Source: Saccopteryx bilineata
Taxonomy: Eukaryota > Chordata > Mammalia > Chiroptera > Emballonuridae
Length of the DNA stretch: 64,000 bases
Direction: 5' to 3'
NCBI RefSeq assembly: GCF_036850765.1
Contig: NC_089498.1
Location: 57,029,795-57,093,794, forward strand
Shown: piece after piece, positions 11,717 through 23,826 of the stretch
Numbering within the stretch: the stretch's first letter is position 1
How the letters are laid out: each line of letters starts with the position of its first letter
Notes under the pieces: model-generated
The model's database searches: none
Told to the model about the DNA's origin: nothing
What the model saw: the letters and a program-made list of their open reading frames with translations, nothing else
Position numbers and translations under genes: made by a program

Positions 11717-12100
11717 TTTTTCTTTCTTTCTTTCTTTTTTTCTGAAGCTGGAAATGGGGAGAGACAGTCAGACTCCCACATGCGCCCGACTGGGATCCAC
11801 CCGGCACACCCACCAGGGGGCGATGCTCTGCTCCTCTGGGGCATCGCTCTGTTGAGACCAGAGCCACTCTAGTGCCTGGGGCAGAGGCCAAGGAGCCATC
11901 CCCAGCGCCCGGGCCATCTTTGCTCCAATGGAGCCTCGGCTGCAGGAAGGGAAGAGATAGACAGAGAGGAAGGAGAGGGGGAGGGGGGGAGGGATGGAGA
12001 AGCAGATGGGCGCTTCTCCTGTGTGCCTTGGCCGGTAATCGAACCCGGGACTCCTGCACGCCAGGCCGACGCTCTACCACTGAGCCGACCGGCCAGGGCA
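11717..12100 (-). mobile_element. Rhin-1-like SINE, full length
   Basis: On the minus strand the head begins GCCCTGGCCGGTCGGCTCAG. The identical 14 bp duplication TATAGTTTTATCTT lies at 11703-11716 and 12101-12114. The left end is a (CTTT)n run derived from the tail. The CTCF-like core CCACCAGGGGGCG is at 11810-11822. Likely a fairly young copy. Confidence 0.95.
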
Positions 12101-12114
12101 TATAGTTTTATCTT

Positions 12115-13375
12115 AAATACCACTAATCTCTTAGCTTTTCTGAGATGTGGTGGCATAAATCATTTAGTTTTATCCACTGCTAATTTAGGATTAAGAACTG
12201 CTTATTATTCATCTGTTTTCAGTATCTAAAATGTTTTTACCTCTTCTCATTTTTCTTTTTTTTTAAGAGAGAAAATATGTTTTTTGAAATGTCACTTCCT
12301 ATCACTAATTACATTTGGTGGAAATGGAGGCAAACATATCTATTCTATCAAACATATTTATTTAGAAATCTAACTCTGGACAAGAAATGACCCATAGCAT
12401 TAATGAAGAAATTCAGGGGTTTAAGTTCTTGATAATAAAACAATGTGCCTCAGAAAGACATAATAATTGCACCCTTATATGTACCACTTTGTTTACTTAC
12501 AAAACAAAATGAGAAAATGTGACCAATTCAAGACACATACCTTTCACTGAAACTCTAATAATAGAACCTCTCAGTTACTCTGTATGGTTTTTCAGAATTC
12601 CTAGTAAAAGCAAATAGTGTATGTCTTTTCATAGTAAAACACATAAGCCTAATAGAGGGAGGAGACTTCAGGAATGGAAACAGTGATTCAATCTCTTATC
12701 TTTTGTAATACTACCTTGAAAATGGAACTTACAAAGTGCCAGGTGTTGACTTCAGTTTTATTTTTCCACAAATAGAAAAGTGCACATTAATATCTCTACC
12801 CTATAAAGTGCTCCCCAAAGTAGAACAGACTGTCAGTAAATAAATACAAGTTTTGGATATTTTTTTATTAAATATATTGAGATACTTTTTGTGAATTATG
12901 TTTGAGAATTACATATTTTTAAAATAAGTTGATGTTTTCATCAATATAAATGCTTTGAAGTATGAATTTTAGATTCTAAAATATTATACAATTAAGTTTT
13001 CTAGTCAGAAAAAGAAAAATATAAAGCTGATTTGCAGTTAAACAAAAAGTATTTTAAGTTGATTATTTTTACTTTAAGACAGCATTACTCACTTGTCCAG
13101 TCCTTAGTCTATGCATTAGATATTTCAAATCACACATTTCCTTACTATCTGTCATATTGGCAACAATATCAGAAGTAAGTATAGTAAAGGATTAGAGGTG
13201 TGCTGCTGTTGTCATTCTCATTTGTGACAGGTGGCTATAAATGACCATTAGTGAAAATAAATTTGGAATTAAAGAGTCTGCTGTTTTGCTGAACAAAACT
13301 ATTTCTACTGCTTTAATAAGTTAGAATCATAAAAGTGGGAAGTCTCCAGAATCTGAAACCCTATAGTTTGTCATT
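12115..13375. other. AT-rich single-copy sequence
   Basis: No gene recognised. A weak MIR/L2-like phrase (AAAGTGCCAGGTGTTGAC near 12735) is too short to assign. Confidence 0.5.
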
Positions 13376-13392
13376 AATAATTCTGACACTAA

Positions 13393-13727
13393 GGCCTTGA
13401 CCAGCTGGCTCATTGGGTAAAGCAAGGCTTAACAAATGAACATCCCAGGTTTGATTCCTAGTCAGGGCACACAAGCGAAGCAACCATCTGTTTCTCTCCC
13501 TTTTCTTCTCCTCATTCTCTCTTTCTCTTCTCCTTCTTTAGCCAGTAGTTTGATTGGTTCCAGATTCAGCTAAAAGCACTGAGAATATCATCCTCAGGCA
13601 CTAAAAATAGCATGGTGGATTCAGCATTGGCCCAAGAAAGGGATTGCTGGATGGATCTCAGTTGATGTGCATGTGGGAGTCTGTCTCACCTTCTACCTTC
13701 CTCTCACTTAAAAATAGTAATAATAAT
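13393..13727 (+). mobile_element. Old Rhin-1-related SINE, split by L1
   Basis: The diverged head GGCCTTGACCAGCTGGCTCA, B box GGTTTGATTCC and 3' motif ATGTGGGAGTCTGTCTC identify the family. The tail is AAAAATAG(TAA)n. Its own target duplication is found on both sides of the SINE plus L1 block: AATAATTCTGACACTAA at 13376-13392 and AATAATTATGACATTAA at 19671-19687 (15 of 17). The SINE was therefore there first and the L1 landed in its tail. Confidence 0.88.
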
Positions 13728-13735
13728 AAGAGCTC

Positions 13736-13744
13736 CAAGATGGC
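13736..13744 (+). promoter_or_regulatory. YY1-like motif at L1 5' end
   Basis: CAAGATGGC lies about 9 bases from the L1 start. In human L1 a YY1 site of the same core and position directs accurate initiation. Function here is inferred from sequence and position. Confidence 0.5.
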
Positions 13745-14658
13745 AGCAGAGTAGGTGGACACCCAGACACCCAGCTCTCAACACCAAACTGGAATACAAA
13801 TCAATTTAGGAAAAATCAGCATGAAAAACCAACACTGAACTGCAAGAACAGCTCTCAAAAACCAAGGAGCAAAGAGGAAGCCACAATAATCCTGATGTGG
13901 AGTGCCTGAATCTCTTCTGCTTACAGGAACGGAAGGGGGTGTGAGGCTGAGAGCCCAGAGAGGATTTCACAGAGGAAAAAGAGCAAAAACTGCTCACAGC
14001 CACTTACCTGGCGACCAGGGAGCAAGGTGGGTTGAAAAGACCAGCTTATCTCCCAAGTGGAAAGGACAGGGAGAGGGACAGACTGTGAGGGGCTAAGGTA
14101 TGCAAGAAACGAAATAGAAAAGCTGACTCATTCGTGCTGGAGGTGGCCATAGCTGGGGGAGGGACTGAACCTTTCACAAAACAGAGCTGAAGTGCTTCCG
14201 GATCAGAGATCTCCAGACATCTATCCAGCTCCAATCAGCGCAAGAAGACACAGCTGAAAACAAGAAGTGGGGAGGAGGGGCAGTAACTCAGGTCTCCATG
14301 GAGATCTGAGATACACCTCCCTCTACTGAAGCTGAGAAAAAACCCTGACCCCAGTGAGATTAGTTGGTGGAAGAGACCTTCAGCGTCTCAGGTTACACCC
14401 ACAGCATTCCTGGTTACAGTTTCAAGGAAGCCCCCTGCTGAGATCAGTTAACAAGACTATCACCTGTTAAAAAAACAAACAAATCAAGACTTCAAAGCTG
14501 CCCAAATCCGAAAGTAGATTACAAATAATAGCTGATACCAACCCAAGAAGACCTAGAAATAACACAACTGAAAACTGGAGGCAGACAACACCAAGCCTAG
14601 ACTCAACCAACTCTACAAATAAAACACCATTATGAGAAGACAAAGGAGTGCAACCTAA
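13745..14658 (+). promoter_or_regulatory. L1 5' UTR (internal promoter region)
   Basis: About 0.93 kb of comparatively GC-rich sequence between the L1 start and the ORF1 ATG, with many in-frame stops. By analogy with other L1s it holds the pol II internal promoter. Short open frames here (for example 13902-14096) are incidental. Confidence 0.7.
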
Positions 14659-15525
14659 ATGAAACCACAAGAGACACCTTTGAGAGATGAGCTGAGTGAT
14701 ATGGAAATAATCAAACTTCCAGATGCGGAGTTCAAAATAATGATTGTAAGGATTCTTAGGGACCTTAGAACAACAATGGAGGGGCAGTTTGAAAACCTAA
14801 ATAAAGAAATAGCAAGTATAAAAAAGAACCAGTTGGAGATGACAAATACAATATCAGAAATAAAGACCACAATGGAAGGAATTAAAAACAAGATAGATAG
14901 AGCAGAGGATCGAATCAGTGAGTTAGAGGACAACTGGAATGAAGGCATGAAAGCAGAGAAGAAAAGAGAAAAGAGACTCAAAAAGTCAGAGGAAACTCTT
15001 AGAGAGCTCTGTGACAACATGAAGAGAAATAACATCTGCATCATAGGGGTTCCTGAAGAAGAAGAAAAGGAACAAGGAATAGATATGTTGTTCAATCATA
15101 TCATAGCTGAAAATTTCCCTAAATTAATGCAAGAGAAACTCTCACAAGTCCAAGAAGCACAGAGGACTCCATTAAAGAGAAATCCAAAGAAACCTACACC
15201 AAGACACACCATAATTAAAATACCAAAGCTAAGCAATAAAGAGAAAATATTAAAAGCTGCAAGAGAAAAAAAAGTTATCACCTACAAAGGAGCCCCCATA
15301 AGGATGACATCCGACTTCTCAACAGAAACACTTGAGGTCAGAAGGGAATGGCAAGAAATATTCAAAGTAATGTAGAACAAGAACCTACAACCAAGACTAC
15401 TTTATCCAGCAAGGCTATCGTTTAAAATCGAAGGAGAAATAAAAAGCTTCCCAGACAAAAAACAACTCAAGGAATTCATTACAACCAAACCAATGCTGCA
15501 GGAAATGTTAAGGGGCCTGTTGTAA
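14659..15525 (+). pseudogene. L1 ORF1p (RNA-binding chaperone), one nonsense change
   Basis: Encodes the L1 trimeric nucleic-acid chaperone that coats L1 RNA in cytoplasmic ribonucleoprotein particles. The frame begins MKPQETPLRDELSDMEIIKL. Residues about 35-115 are a charged, heptad-patterned coiled coil; the RRM-like domain follows, with NNICIIGVPEEEEKEQGIDM near 122-141; then comes the basic C-terminal domain (from ARE near 205). The frame is open for 238 codons and stops at TAG 15373-15375, immediately before NKNLQPRLLYPARLSF. The same frame then continues to TAA at 15523-15525, giving 288 codons in total. The C-terminal domain is needed for RNA binding in the family, so the truncated product is probably non-functional. 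ORF2 starts 58 bp downstream. Confidence 0.92.
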
Positions 15526-15583
15526 ACAGATCAAAGTGGGAAAAGAATATAGCAAAAAAAGGAATACACCTTTAAAGAAGAAA

Positions 15584-18500
15584 ATGGCAATAAACAACTA
15601 CATATCAATAATAACCTTAAATGTAAATGGATTAAATGATCCAATCAAAAGACATAGGGTAGCTGCGTGGATAAGAAAACAGGACCCATACATATGTTGT
15701 CTACAAGAGACACACCTTAGAACAAAAGACACACATAGATTGAAGATAAAAGGATGGAAAAAAACATTTCATGCAAACGGAAATGAAAAAAAAAGCTGGG
15801 GTAGCAATACTTATATCAGACAAATTGGACTTTAAAACAAAGGATATAGTAAGAGATAAAGAAGGCCACTACATAATGATAAAGGGAGTAATCCAACAGG
15901 AAGATATAACTATTATAAATATCTATACACCTAATATAGGAGCACCCAAATATATAAAACAGACTTTGATGGATTTAAAGGGTGAGATCAACAGCAATAC
16001 TATAATAGTAGGGGATTTCAATACCCCACTAACATCACTAGATAGATCCTCAAGAAAGAAAATTAACAAAGAAAAAGCAGGCTTGTTGGAAACACTAGAT
16101 CAACTCGATTTAATAGATATCTTCAGAAACTTTCACCCTAAAGTAGCAGAATATACATTCTTTTCAAGTGCTCATGGTACATTCTCTAGGATAGACCACA
16201 TGTAAGGGCACAAAAGTGCTCTCAACAAATTTAAGAAGACTGAAATCATATCAAGCACTTTCTCCGATCACAATGGCATGAAACTAGAAATGAATCACAG
16301 CAGAAAAGTTCAAAAATTCTCAAACACATGGAAACTAAATAGCAGGGTGTTAAATAATGAATGGATTAAGAATGAGATCAAAGCAGAAATAAAAAAATTC
16401 CTAGAAACGAATGACAATGAGCATACAACAACTCAAAATTTATGGGACACAGCGAAAGCAGTGCTGAGAGGGAAGTTCATAGCACTACAGGCACACTTTC
16501 AGAAGCTAGAAAAAGCTCAAATAAACAACTTAACCCTGCATCTAAAAGACTTAGAAAAAGAACAGCAAGTAAAGCCCAAATGTAGTGGAAGGAAGGAAAT
16601 AATAAAGGTCAGAGCAGAAATAAATGACATAGAGGCTAAAGAAACAATACAGAGGATCAATGAAACTACGAGCTGGTTCTTTGAAAAGGTAAACAAGATA
16701 GATGAACCTTTAAGTAGACTCACCAAGAAAAAGAGAGAGAGGACTCAAATAAATAAAATTAGAAATGAGAGAGGAGAAATAACAACTGACACAACAGAAA
16801 TACAAAATATTGTTAAAAAATACTATGAAGAACTGTATGCCAAAAAACTAGACAACCTAGATGAAATTGACAAATTCCTTGAAACATACAATCTTCCAAA
16901 AATCAATCTGTAGAATCAGAAAACCTAAACAGACCAATTACAACAAATGGGATAGAAACAGTTATCAAAAAACTCCCAACAAAGAAAACTCCAAGGCCCG
17001 ATGTCTTCACAACGGTATTCTACCAAATATTCAAAGAAGAACTAACTCCTATCCTTCTCAAACTATTTCAAAAAATTCAAGAGGAAGGAAGACTTCCAAG
17101 CTCCTTTTATGAGGCGAGCATAATTCTGATTTCAAAACCAGGCAAAGACAACACAAAGAAAGAAAATTATAGGCCAATATCTCTGATGAATATAGATGCT
17201 AAAATCCTCAACAAAATATTAGCAAACCGGATCCAACAATATATGGAAAAAATCATACACCATGATCAAGTGGGATTTATTCTGGGGAGGCAAGGCTGGT
17301 ACAATATTCGTAAATCAATCAATGTGATTCATCACATAAACAAAAACAAGGAGAAAAACCATATGATAATTTCAATAGATGCAGAAAAAGCATTTGATAA
17401 AATCCAGCACCCATTCATGATCAAAACTCTCAGCAAAGTGGGAATACAGGGAACATACCTCAACATGATAAAAAGCCATCTATGAGAAACCCACAGCCAA
17501 CGTCATACTCAATGGGCAAAAATTAAAAGCAATATCCTTAAGATCAGGAACAAGGCAGGTGTGCCCCCTCTCACCACTCTTATTCAACATAGTCCTGGAA
17601 GTCCTAGCCACAGCAATCAGACAAGAAAAAGAAATAAAAGGCATTCAAGTTGGAAAAGAAGAAGTAAAACTATCATTATTTGCAGATGATATGATATTGT
17701 ATATAGAAAACCCAAAAGTCTCAGTCAAAAAACTACTGGACCTGATAAATAAATTCAGCAAAGTGGCAGGATATAAAATCAATACTCAGAAATCAGAAGC
17801 ATTTTTATACACCAACATTGAACAGTCAGAAAGAGAAATTAAGTAAACAATACCCTTCACAATTACAACCAAAAAAATAAAGTACCTAGGAGTAAACTTA
17901 ACCAAGGAGACTAAAGACTTGTACTCGGAAAATTACAAAGCATTGATAAAAGAAATCAAGGAAGATACAAACAAGTGGAAGCATATACCGTGCTCATGGT
18001 TAGGAAGAATAAACATCATTAAAATGTCTATATTACCCAAAGCAATCTATAAATTCAATGCAATACCAATTAAAATACCAATGACATACTTCAAAGATAT
18101 AGAACACATATTCCAAAAATTTATATGGAACCAAAAGAGAACACGAATAGCCTCAGTAATCTTAAAAAATAAGAATAAAGTGGGAGGTATCACAGTTCCT
18201 GATATCAAGTTATACTACAAGGCCCTTGTACTCAAAACAGCCTGGTACTGGCATAAGAACAGGCATATAGATCAATGGAACAGAACAGAGAACCCAGAAA
18301 TAAACCCACAGTTCTTTGGACAACTGATATTTGACAAAGGAGGTAAGGAAATACAACGGAGTAAAGACAGCCTCTTTAACAAATGGTGTTGGGAAAACTG
18401 GACAGCTACCTGCAAAATAATGAAACTAGATCACCAGCTTACACCACTCACAAAAATAAACTCAAAATGGATAAAAGACTTAAATGTAGGCCGTGAAACC

Positions 18501-19379
18501 ATAAGCATCTTAGAAGAAAACATAGGCAGTAAGCTCTCGGACATCTCTCGGAGCAATATATTTGCTGATTTATCTCCACGGGGAAGGGAAATAAAAGACA
18601 GTATAAACAAATGGGACTATATCAAACTAAAAAGCTTTTGCACAGCTAAAGACAACAAGAACAGAATAAAAAGACAAACTACACAATGGGAGAACATATT
18701 TGACAATACGTCTGATAAGGGGTTAATAACCAAAATTTATAAAGAACTTGTAAAACTCAACACCAAGAAGACAAACAACCTAATCCAAAAATGGGCAAAA
18801 GAGATGAATAGACACTTCTCCAAAGAGGACATACAGATGGCCAATAGGCATATGAAAAAATGCTCAACATCACTAATCATTATAGAAATGCAAATTAAAA
18901 CCACAATGAGATATCACCTCACACCAGTCAGAATGGCGCTTATCAACAAAACAACACAGAATAAGTGCTGACAAGGATGTGGAGAAAAGGGAACCCTCCT
19001 GCACTGCTGGTGGGAATGCAGACTGGTGCAGCCACTGTGGAAAACAGTATGGAGATTCCTCAAAAAACTGAAAATGAAACTGCCTTTTGACCCAGCTATC
19101 CCACTTTTAGGAATATACCCCAAGGACACCATAGAACGGCTCAAAAAGGAGAAATGTACCCGCATGTTTGTGGCAGCATTGTTCACAATAGTGAAGATCT
19201 GGAAACAGCCCAAGTGTCCGTCAGAGGACGAGTGGATTAAAAAGCTTTGGTACATATATACTATGGAATACTACTCAGCCATAAGAAATGATGACATCGG
19301 ATCATTTACAATAACATGGATGGACCTTGACAACATTATATGGAGTGAAATAAGTAAATCAGAAAAAAAACTAAGATGA
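15584..19379 (+). pseudogene. L1 ORF2p (endonuclease-reverse transcriptase), broken
   Basis: Encodes the enzyme that nicks target DNA and reverse-transcribes L1 and SINE RNA. From ATG 15584 (MAINNYISIITLNVNGLND) the apurinic-type endonuclease domain follows, with QETHL near 15710 and the catalytic SDHNG at 16263-16277. The reverse transcriptase has [15 protein letters not shown] near 17275-17316 and the catalytic FADD at 17689-17700. The C-terminal knuckle C-X3-C-X7-H-X4-C lies near 18966-19020. Breaks: a frameshift in the A run near 15785-15796, TAA at 16203-16205, a one-base loss near 16910, an extra A near 17470-17474, TAA at 17844-17846, and TGA at 18969-18971, which replaces a Trp inside the first Cys pair of the knuckle. 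Total span is about 1265 codons, normal for L1. Confidence 0.93.
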
Positions 19380-19658
19380 ATCCATACATAGAAGGGACAT
19401 AAAAATGAGACTCAGTGACATGAACAAGAATGTGATGGCAACAGGGGCGGGGGGTTGGGGGAGTGGGGATGGGGTGAAGAAGGAGAGAGGGGTTAGGGGA
19501 GGGGAGGGGCACAAAGAAAACCAGATAGAAGGTGACAGAAGACAATTTAACTTTGGGGGAGGGGTATACAGCACAATCAAATGTCAAAATAATCTAGAGA
19601 TAATTTCTCTCAACATATGTACCCTGATTTATCAATGTCACTGCATTAAATTTAATAA
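19380..19658 (+). other. L1 3' UTR with G-rich tract and poly(A) signal
   Basis: The G-rich polypurine stretch at 19444-19512 is typical of mammalian L1 3' UTRs and could form G-quadruplexes. AATAAA lies at 19654-19659, at the boundary with the tail. Confidence 0.8.
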
Positions 19659-19945
19659 AAAAATAGTAATAATAATTATGACATTAAATTTTATGTAAAT
19701 AAAATTGTAATCTAAGGATCTAAATGTGACGATGATAACAATGGGATAGTTTTACTAGGATTCCTTTTTTCTTTTCTTGGAACACAAATATGATATAAAT
19801 GTATATTATTTCACTTAAAAGGTAAATGAATCAAATAGTAACAGTTTATATGATCTATATATGGTATAAAATATGCTCTTTAAAAGTTATGTATTCTATT
19901 ACAACTGCCAAAAGGAACAGCCTTTTAAAATATTTAGAATTTTAA

Positions 19946-20313
19946 GCCCTGGCCAGTTGACTCAGTGGTAGAGTGTTGGCCCAGCACGTGGAAATCCCAG
20001 GTTTGATTCCCAGCCAGGGAACACAGGGGAAGTGCCCATCTGCTTCTCCACCCTTCCCCCTCTCCTTTCTCTCTATCTCTCTTTTCCCCTCCCACAGTGA
20101 AGGCTCTATCTATTGGAGCAAAGTTGGCCTGGGCACTGAGGATGGCTCCATGGTCTCAGCCTCAGGCACTGGAATGGCTTCGGTTGCAACAGAGCAACAT
20201 CCCAGATGGGCAGAGCATCGCCCCCTAGTGGGCTTGAAAGGGTGGATGCTGGTTGGGCATATGTGGGAGTCTGTCTCTCTGCCTCTTCACTTCTCACTTC
20301 AGAAAAAAAAAAG
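19946..20313 (+). mobile_element. Rhin-1-like SINE
   Basis: Head GCCCTGGCCAGTTGACTCAG, B box GGTTTGATTCC and A tail. The duplication TTTAGAATTTTAA/TTTAGAATTCAA is at 19933-19945 and 20314-20325. The CTCF-like core is the CCACTAGGGGGCG variant (reverse complement of 20219-20231). Confidence 0.9.
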
Positions 20314-20325
20314 TTTAGAATTCAA

Positions 20326-22602
20326 TCCTGTTGTACCTATTTTTAATTGAAATGCAAACTAAGTATTTTATTTTGATGTATTTTAACTTTACTATTTCCA
20401 AATAGTGTTAAGCATTATTTTTATTGTCTCTCATTGAAGTACATGTGGCAAGATAGCACCTGTCCCTTAGAAATATGCATATAATATACTTATTTTCCAG
20501 CACCAATACAATATAATTTTTAATAATGATAAGAAACCTAAAAAGTACGTGCTTATAACAATACCAAACTACAAAAAGGTTTGTGTAAAAAAGGATAATA
20601 TTGCTAAATTTGAGCTTCATGAAATTCTAACAACTGATTTGCCATAATAATTTAATCAGATTTTTTTTTCTTTCTTATAAATAAATCATCACATAATTTT
20701 TTATTTATCATATTAAAGTTAATACTGATTTTAGTATAACCATACCCTTTTATAAAGCTATGTCCACTCTTTAACTTATTAATATTTGAGGAATAATTTT
20801 TATTCTGTGTTGCATTGGTTTATTTCATTATTTCATTAAATGTTGATTCAGGGAATATACTAAGAGGTGTCATGTCCTATGTGAGAAATATAAGTAATAA
20901 GGACTAAGAAGTTGAATGACATGTTTGAAGTAATCAATGAACAACAGTGAAAAGCTGAAGAAAATTACAAATTTAAGGTAAAGTGTGAAAGTCATAGGGA
21001 CTGTGTTAGGAAAGGGCCCCATGGTGTGGTTAATATGGTAGAAGTTAGAGTATACATGTATAGGAATAGGTACTGAGACTGCAAAACAAAAGGGGTGGAA
21101 CATGAATTTGGGATTAAATCATGGCCTTAATTATATAGTAATTTACTACTGAATCTGACAAATATTCTATTTTCTATCTTTATGAAGAAGAAAGACCAGA
21201 TGCATTTCAAAATCTCAAGGGATTAAAAAGAAAAAACAGTGCAATGTATTCTATTGATCCAGGGTCAGGTAACTCTCCTGTCTTCTGTCATAGTATAGTC
21301 TGGATAGACCTGGAAAATCTAAATAATCCACCAAACATTACATTAGTCATTCTGAAAATAAAGTCATATTAGCTGTATAGATTACTAAGAATTGACAAGT
21401 GCATTGGAGATCCTGGGGAGGCATCTGTACCCTCATATATGGAAATAAAAAAATATTCAAAACCATACATATTAGTAAAAAATTTTAAGCACCCATGTAT
21501 ATGACAGATGCTGAACGTATTCTCTGAAGTAAAGGACAAATCATTTCATCTTATATATCATACTAACAAAAAAGAAGAACACTATCTGGTGGTTTTTTTC
21601 TATTTACAACACCACAGAATATTTCAAATTTATAAGTAATGACTTTGCCATTTTGACAAAGCGATATTACTATGAGATTCTTATAATAACGTTTGTTCTT
21701 ATCTGGAACATGAATTCCTAGACACATTCAACTCAGTCTCACTTACTGATGACCTATAACATGAAGTGCTATAATATAACCCAGGACTGCTGTATGATCT
21801 TCTCTGAGTGCTCCCACTAAAAAGAAATTCTTGTTACTTCCCTATGTTCCATTTCTTATGTGTTTTTTTTAAATGAATCTGATGCCAAGTGTAGAGTATT
21901 CAATCAAACTACTTGAGTGTTTAAATAAGATTAAAAATGAATGCTTATTAAATACTGCACTCCTTTTCTAAGTGATGTTGTGACTGAATATTAGAATGCA
22001 AATTTGTTACATTGCCAGGTGATATAGTGGCTAATGTTAAGAAGTACTCATAGGACTTATAATTAAATTGAAAAGTAAATCCGTAACAATTGCCTAGTGA
22101 ATTTGTAGAGTAAAGCCAAAGTGTGACAGCCCTTCCATATTCTTTAATGAAGATTCAGCTCTTCCTTTGGTCAAGATTCTTAGATTGCAGATTGTTTTAA
22201 AGTTGTTCAGGGATGATGAATATATAATCAGGGGTATCCAAAACACTGGACGGATGAGTTGCAAACCTTACAATATTTTATTTGAATCAATGTCCGTTAG
22301 TACTAGGAGAGAAGCTGTCTTAACCACTATCAGTACTACCATATCAGAAGCCAAATGATCATAAAGTGGAAACCCATAGAGATGAGGTATTCAATCAGGT
22401 TTTCTCAAGGATCAAAGCTGAGTTGACACAAAAGATATTTTGTCATGTACTCAATGATCTATGAACAAATCTATGCTCTCCCTAATTTGCAAGGGACAGG
22501 TGATTGAGAGTAGCTCTCATTTCAACCAATTCTGCTAAGTAGAGGGAAAAAATGAACTAACTGGTCCAGCCACATTTTGGAGAGATTCCAATCTGAGACA
22601 AA
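20326..22602. other. AT-rich single-copy sequence
   Basis: About 2.3 kb in which I recognise no gene, repeat or RNA on either strand. Confidence 0.5.
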
Positions 22603-22617
22603 CTCTTTATTCATCTT

Positions 22618-22620
22618 TTT

Positions 22621-22665
<45 letters not shown>

Positions 22666-23040
22666 TTTTCTGAAGCTGGAAACGGGGAGAGACAGTCAGA
22701 CAGACTCCCACATGCGCCCGACCAGGATCCACCCGGCACGCCCACCAGGGGCTACGCTCTGCCCACCAGGGGGCGATGCTCTGCCCTCCGGGGCGTCGCT
22801 CTGCCGCGACCAGAGCCACTCTAGCGCCTGGAGCAGAGGCCAAGGAGCCATCCCCAGCGCCCGGGCCATCTTTGCTCCAATGGAGCCTTGGCTGCGGGAG
22901 GGGAAGAGAGAGACAGAGAGGAAGGAGGGGGGGGGTGGAGAAGCAAATGGGCGCTTCTCCTGTGTGCCCTGGCCGGGAATCGAACCTGGGTTCCCCGCAC
23001 GCCAGGCAGACGCTCTACCGCTGAGCCAACTGGCCAGGGC
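22618..23040 (-). mobile_element. Rhin-1-like SINE with (GT)n grown in its tail
   Basis: Full-length minus-strand copy, head GCCCTGGCCAGTTGGCTCAG. The identical 15 bp duplication CTCTTTATTCATCTT is at 22603-22617 and 23041-23055. A pure GT run (22626-22663) sits where the A tail should be. Two body units are present, with an intact CTCF-like core at 22763-22775 and a degraded one at 22742-22754. Confidence 0.95.
22626..22663. repeat. (GT)n microsatellite
   Basis: Uninterrupted GT dinucleotides between the SINE body and the residual poly-T. Likely polymorphic. Confidence 0.95.
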
Positions 23041-23055
23041 CTCTTTATTCATCTT

Positions 23056-23639
23056 AAGGAATGCACAGTCTCACGCCAACATTAGCTAAGAAGACAAAGG
23101 TGTTTGCCTGACTGACTTGTCGCCTATATTGTGAAAGTATAGTGGCAGGACTGAAGATGACTATAAAAGAACAAAATAATTTAGACAGAATTATCACTGC
23201 TTTGTGCTCTGGAACGTATTCTTAATATAAGGAATAAAAAATTAGAATGCTTCCACTGTTTTCTATTTTTAAAACCTTTCAATTTGTAAAAGAAATGTGT
23301 ATAAACAGTTTAAAATAAGTTTAGGAATGCTGAAGCCTGAGGTTAATATTGTTAATGAACTAAATATGGGACAGAGTATTAGACATAGTGTCCCTCCAGA
23401 CTTACATGTCTAGCTGCATTTAGTGCTACTTGACTTTTGCTGCCACTCTTAGTCATTAGTTGTCCCCACCACATGTTTAGATAGCTTTGTTCATTAGAAG
23501 AGCTCTGACACATTTAACACAAATTATTTGCAATTACACACCTACAAATGAGGTTAATGTAATATGTTTTTCCTTTAAGTTATGATGAGTAGTAAATCTT
23601 AATAATATAAAAATAGAGGCAAATTTAATATAATAAATT
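23056..23639. other. Single-copy sequence
   Basis: Nothing recognised. Confidence 0.55.
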
Positions 23640-23826
23640 CTTTTTTGTGACAGAGAGAGAGAGACAGGGACAGATAGAAAGGGAGAGAGATGAGAAACAT
23701 CAATTCTTCGTTGTAGCACCTTAGTTGTTCATTGATCGCTTTCTCTTATGTGCCTTGACTGGGGGCTACAACAGTCTGAGTGAGCCCTTGCTCACCTGAT
23801 TTATCAAATTTACTCACTGTTATCTA
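23640..23826 (-). mobile_element. 5'-truncated second-family SINE (tRNA-Arg-like head type)
   Basis: On the minus strand this matches the 3' half of the family seen complete at 31608 and 57694: CAATGAACAACTAAGGTGC, then GATGCTTCTCATCTCTCTCC-like and TCTCTCTCTCTGTCACA. The tRNA-like head is missing. Confidence 0.8.

Larger units (their letters stand above)
13728..19658 (+). mobile_element. Full-length L1, recent subfamily, mildly degraded
   Basis: About 5.9 kb running from a 5' UTR start (AGAGCTCCAAGATGGCAGCA) through ORF1, ORF2 and a G-rich 3' UTR to AATAAA and an A tail. The identical 18 bp duplication AAAAATAGTAATAATAAT is at 13710-13727 and 19659-19676. Only a handful of inactivating changes separate it from coding competence, but it cannot retrotranspose as read. 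The copy at 36645 shares its 3' end and belongs to the same or a closely related subfamily. Confidence 0.95.
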
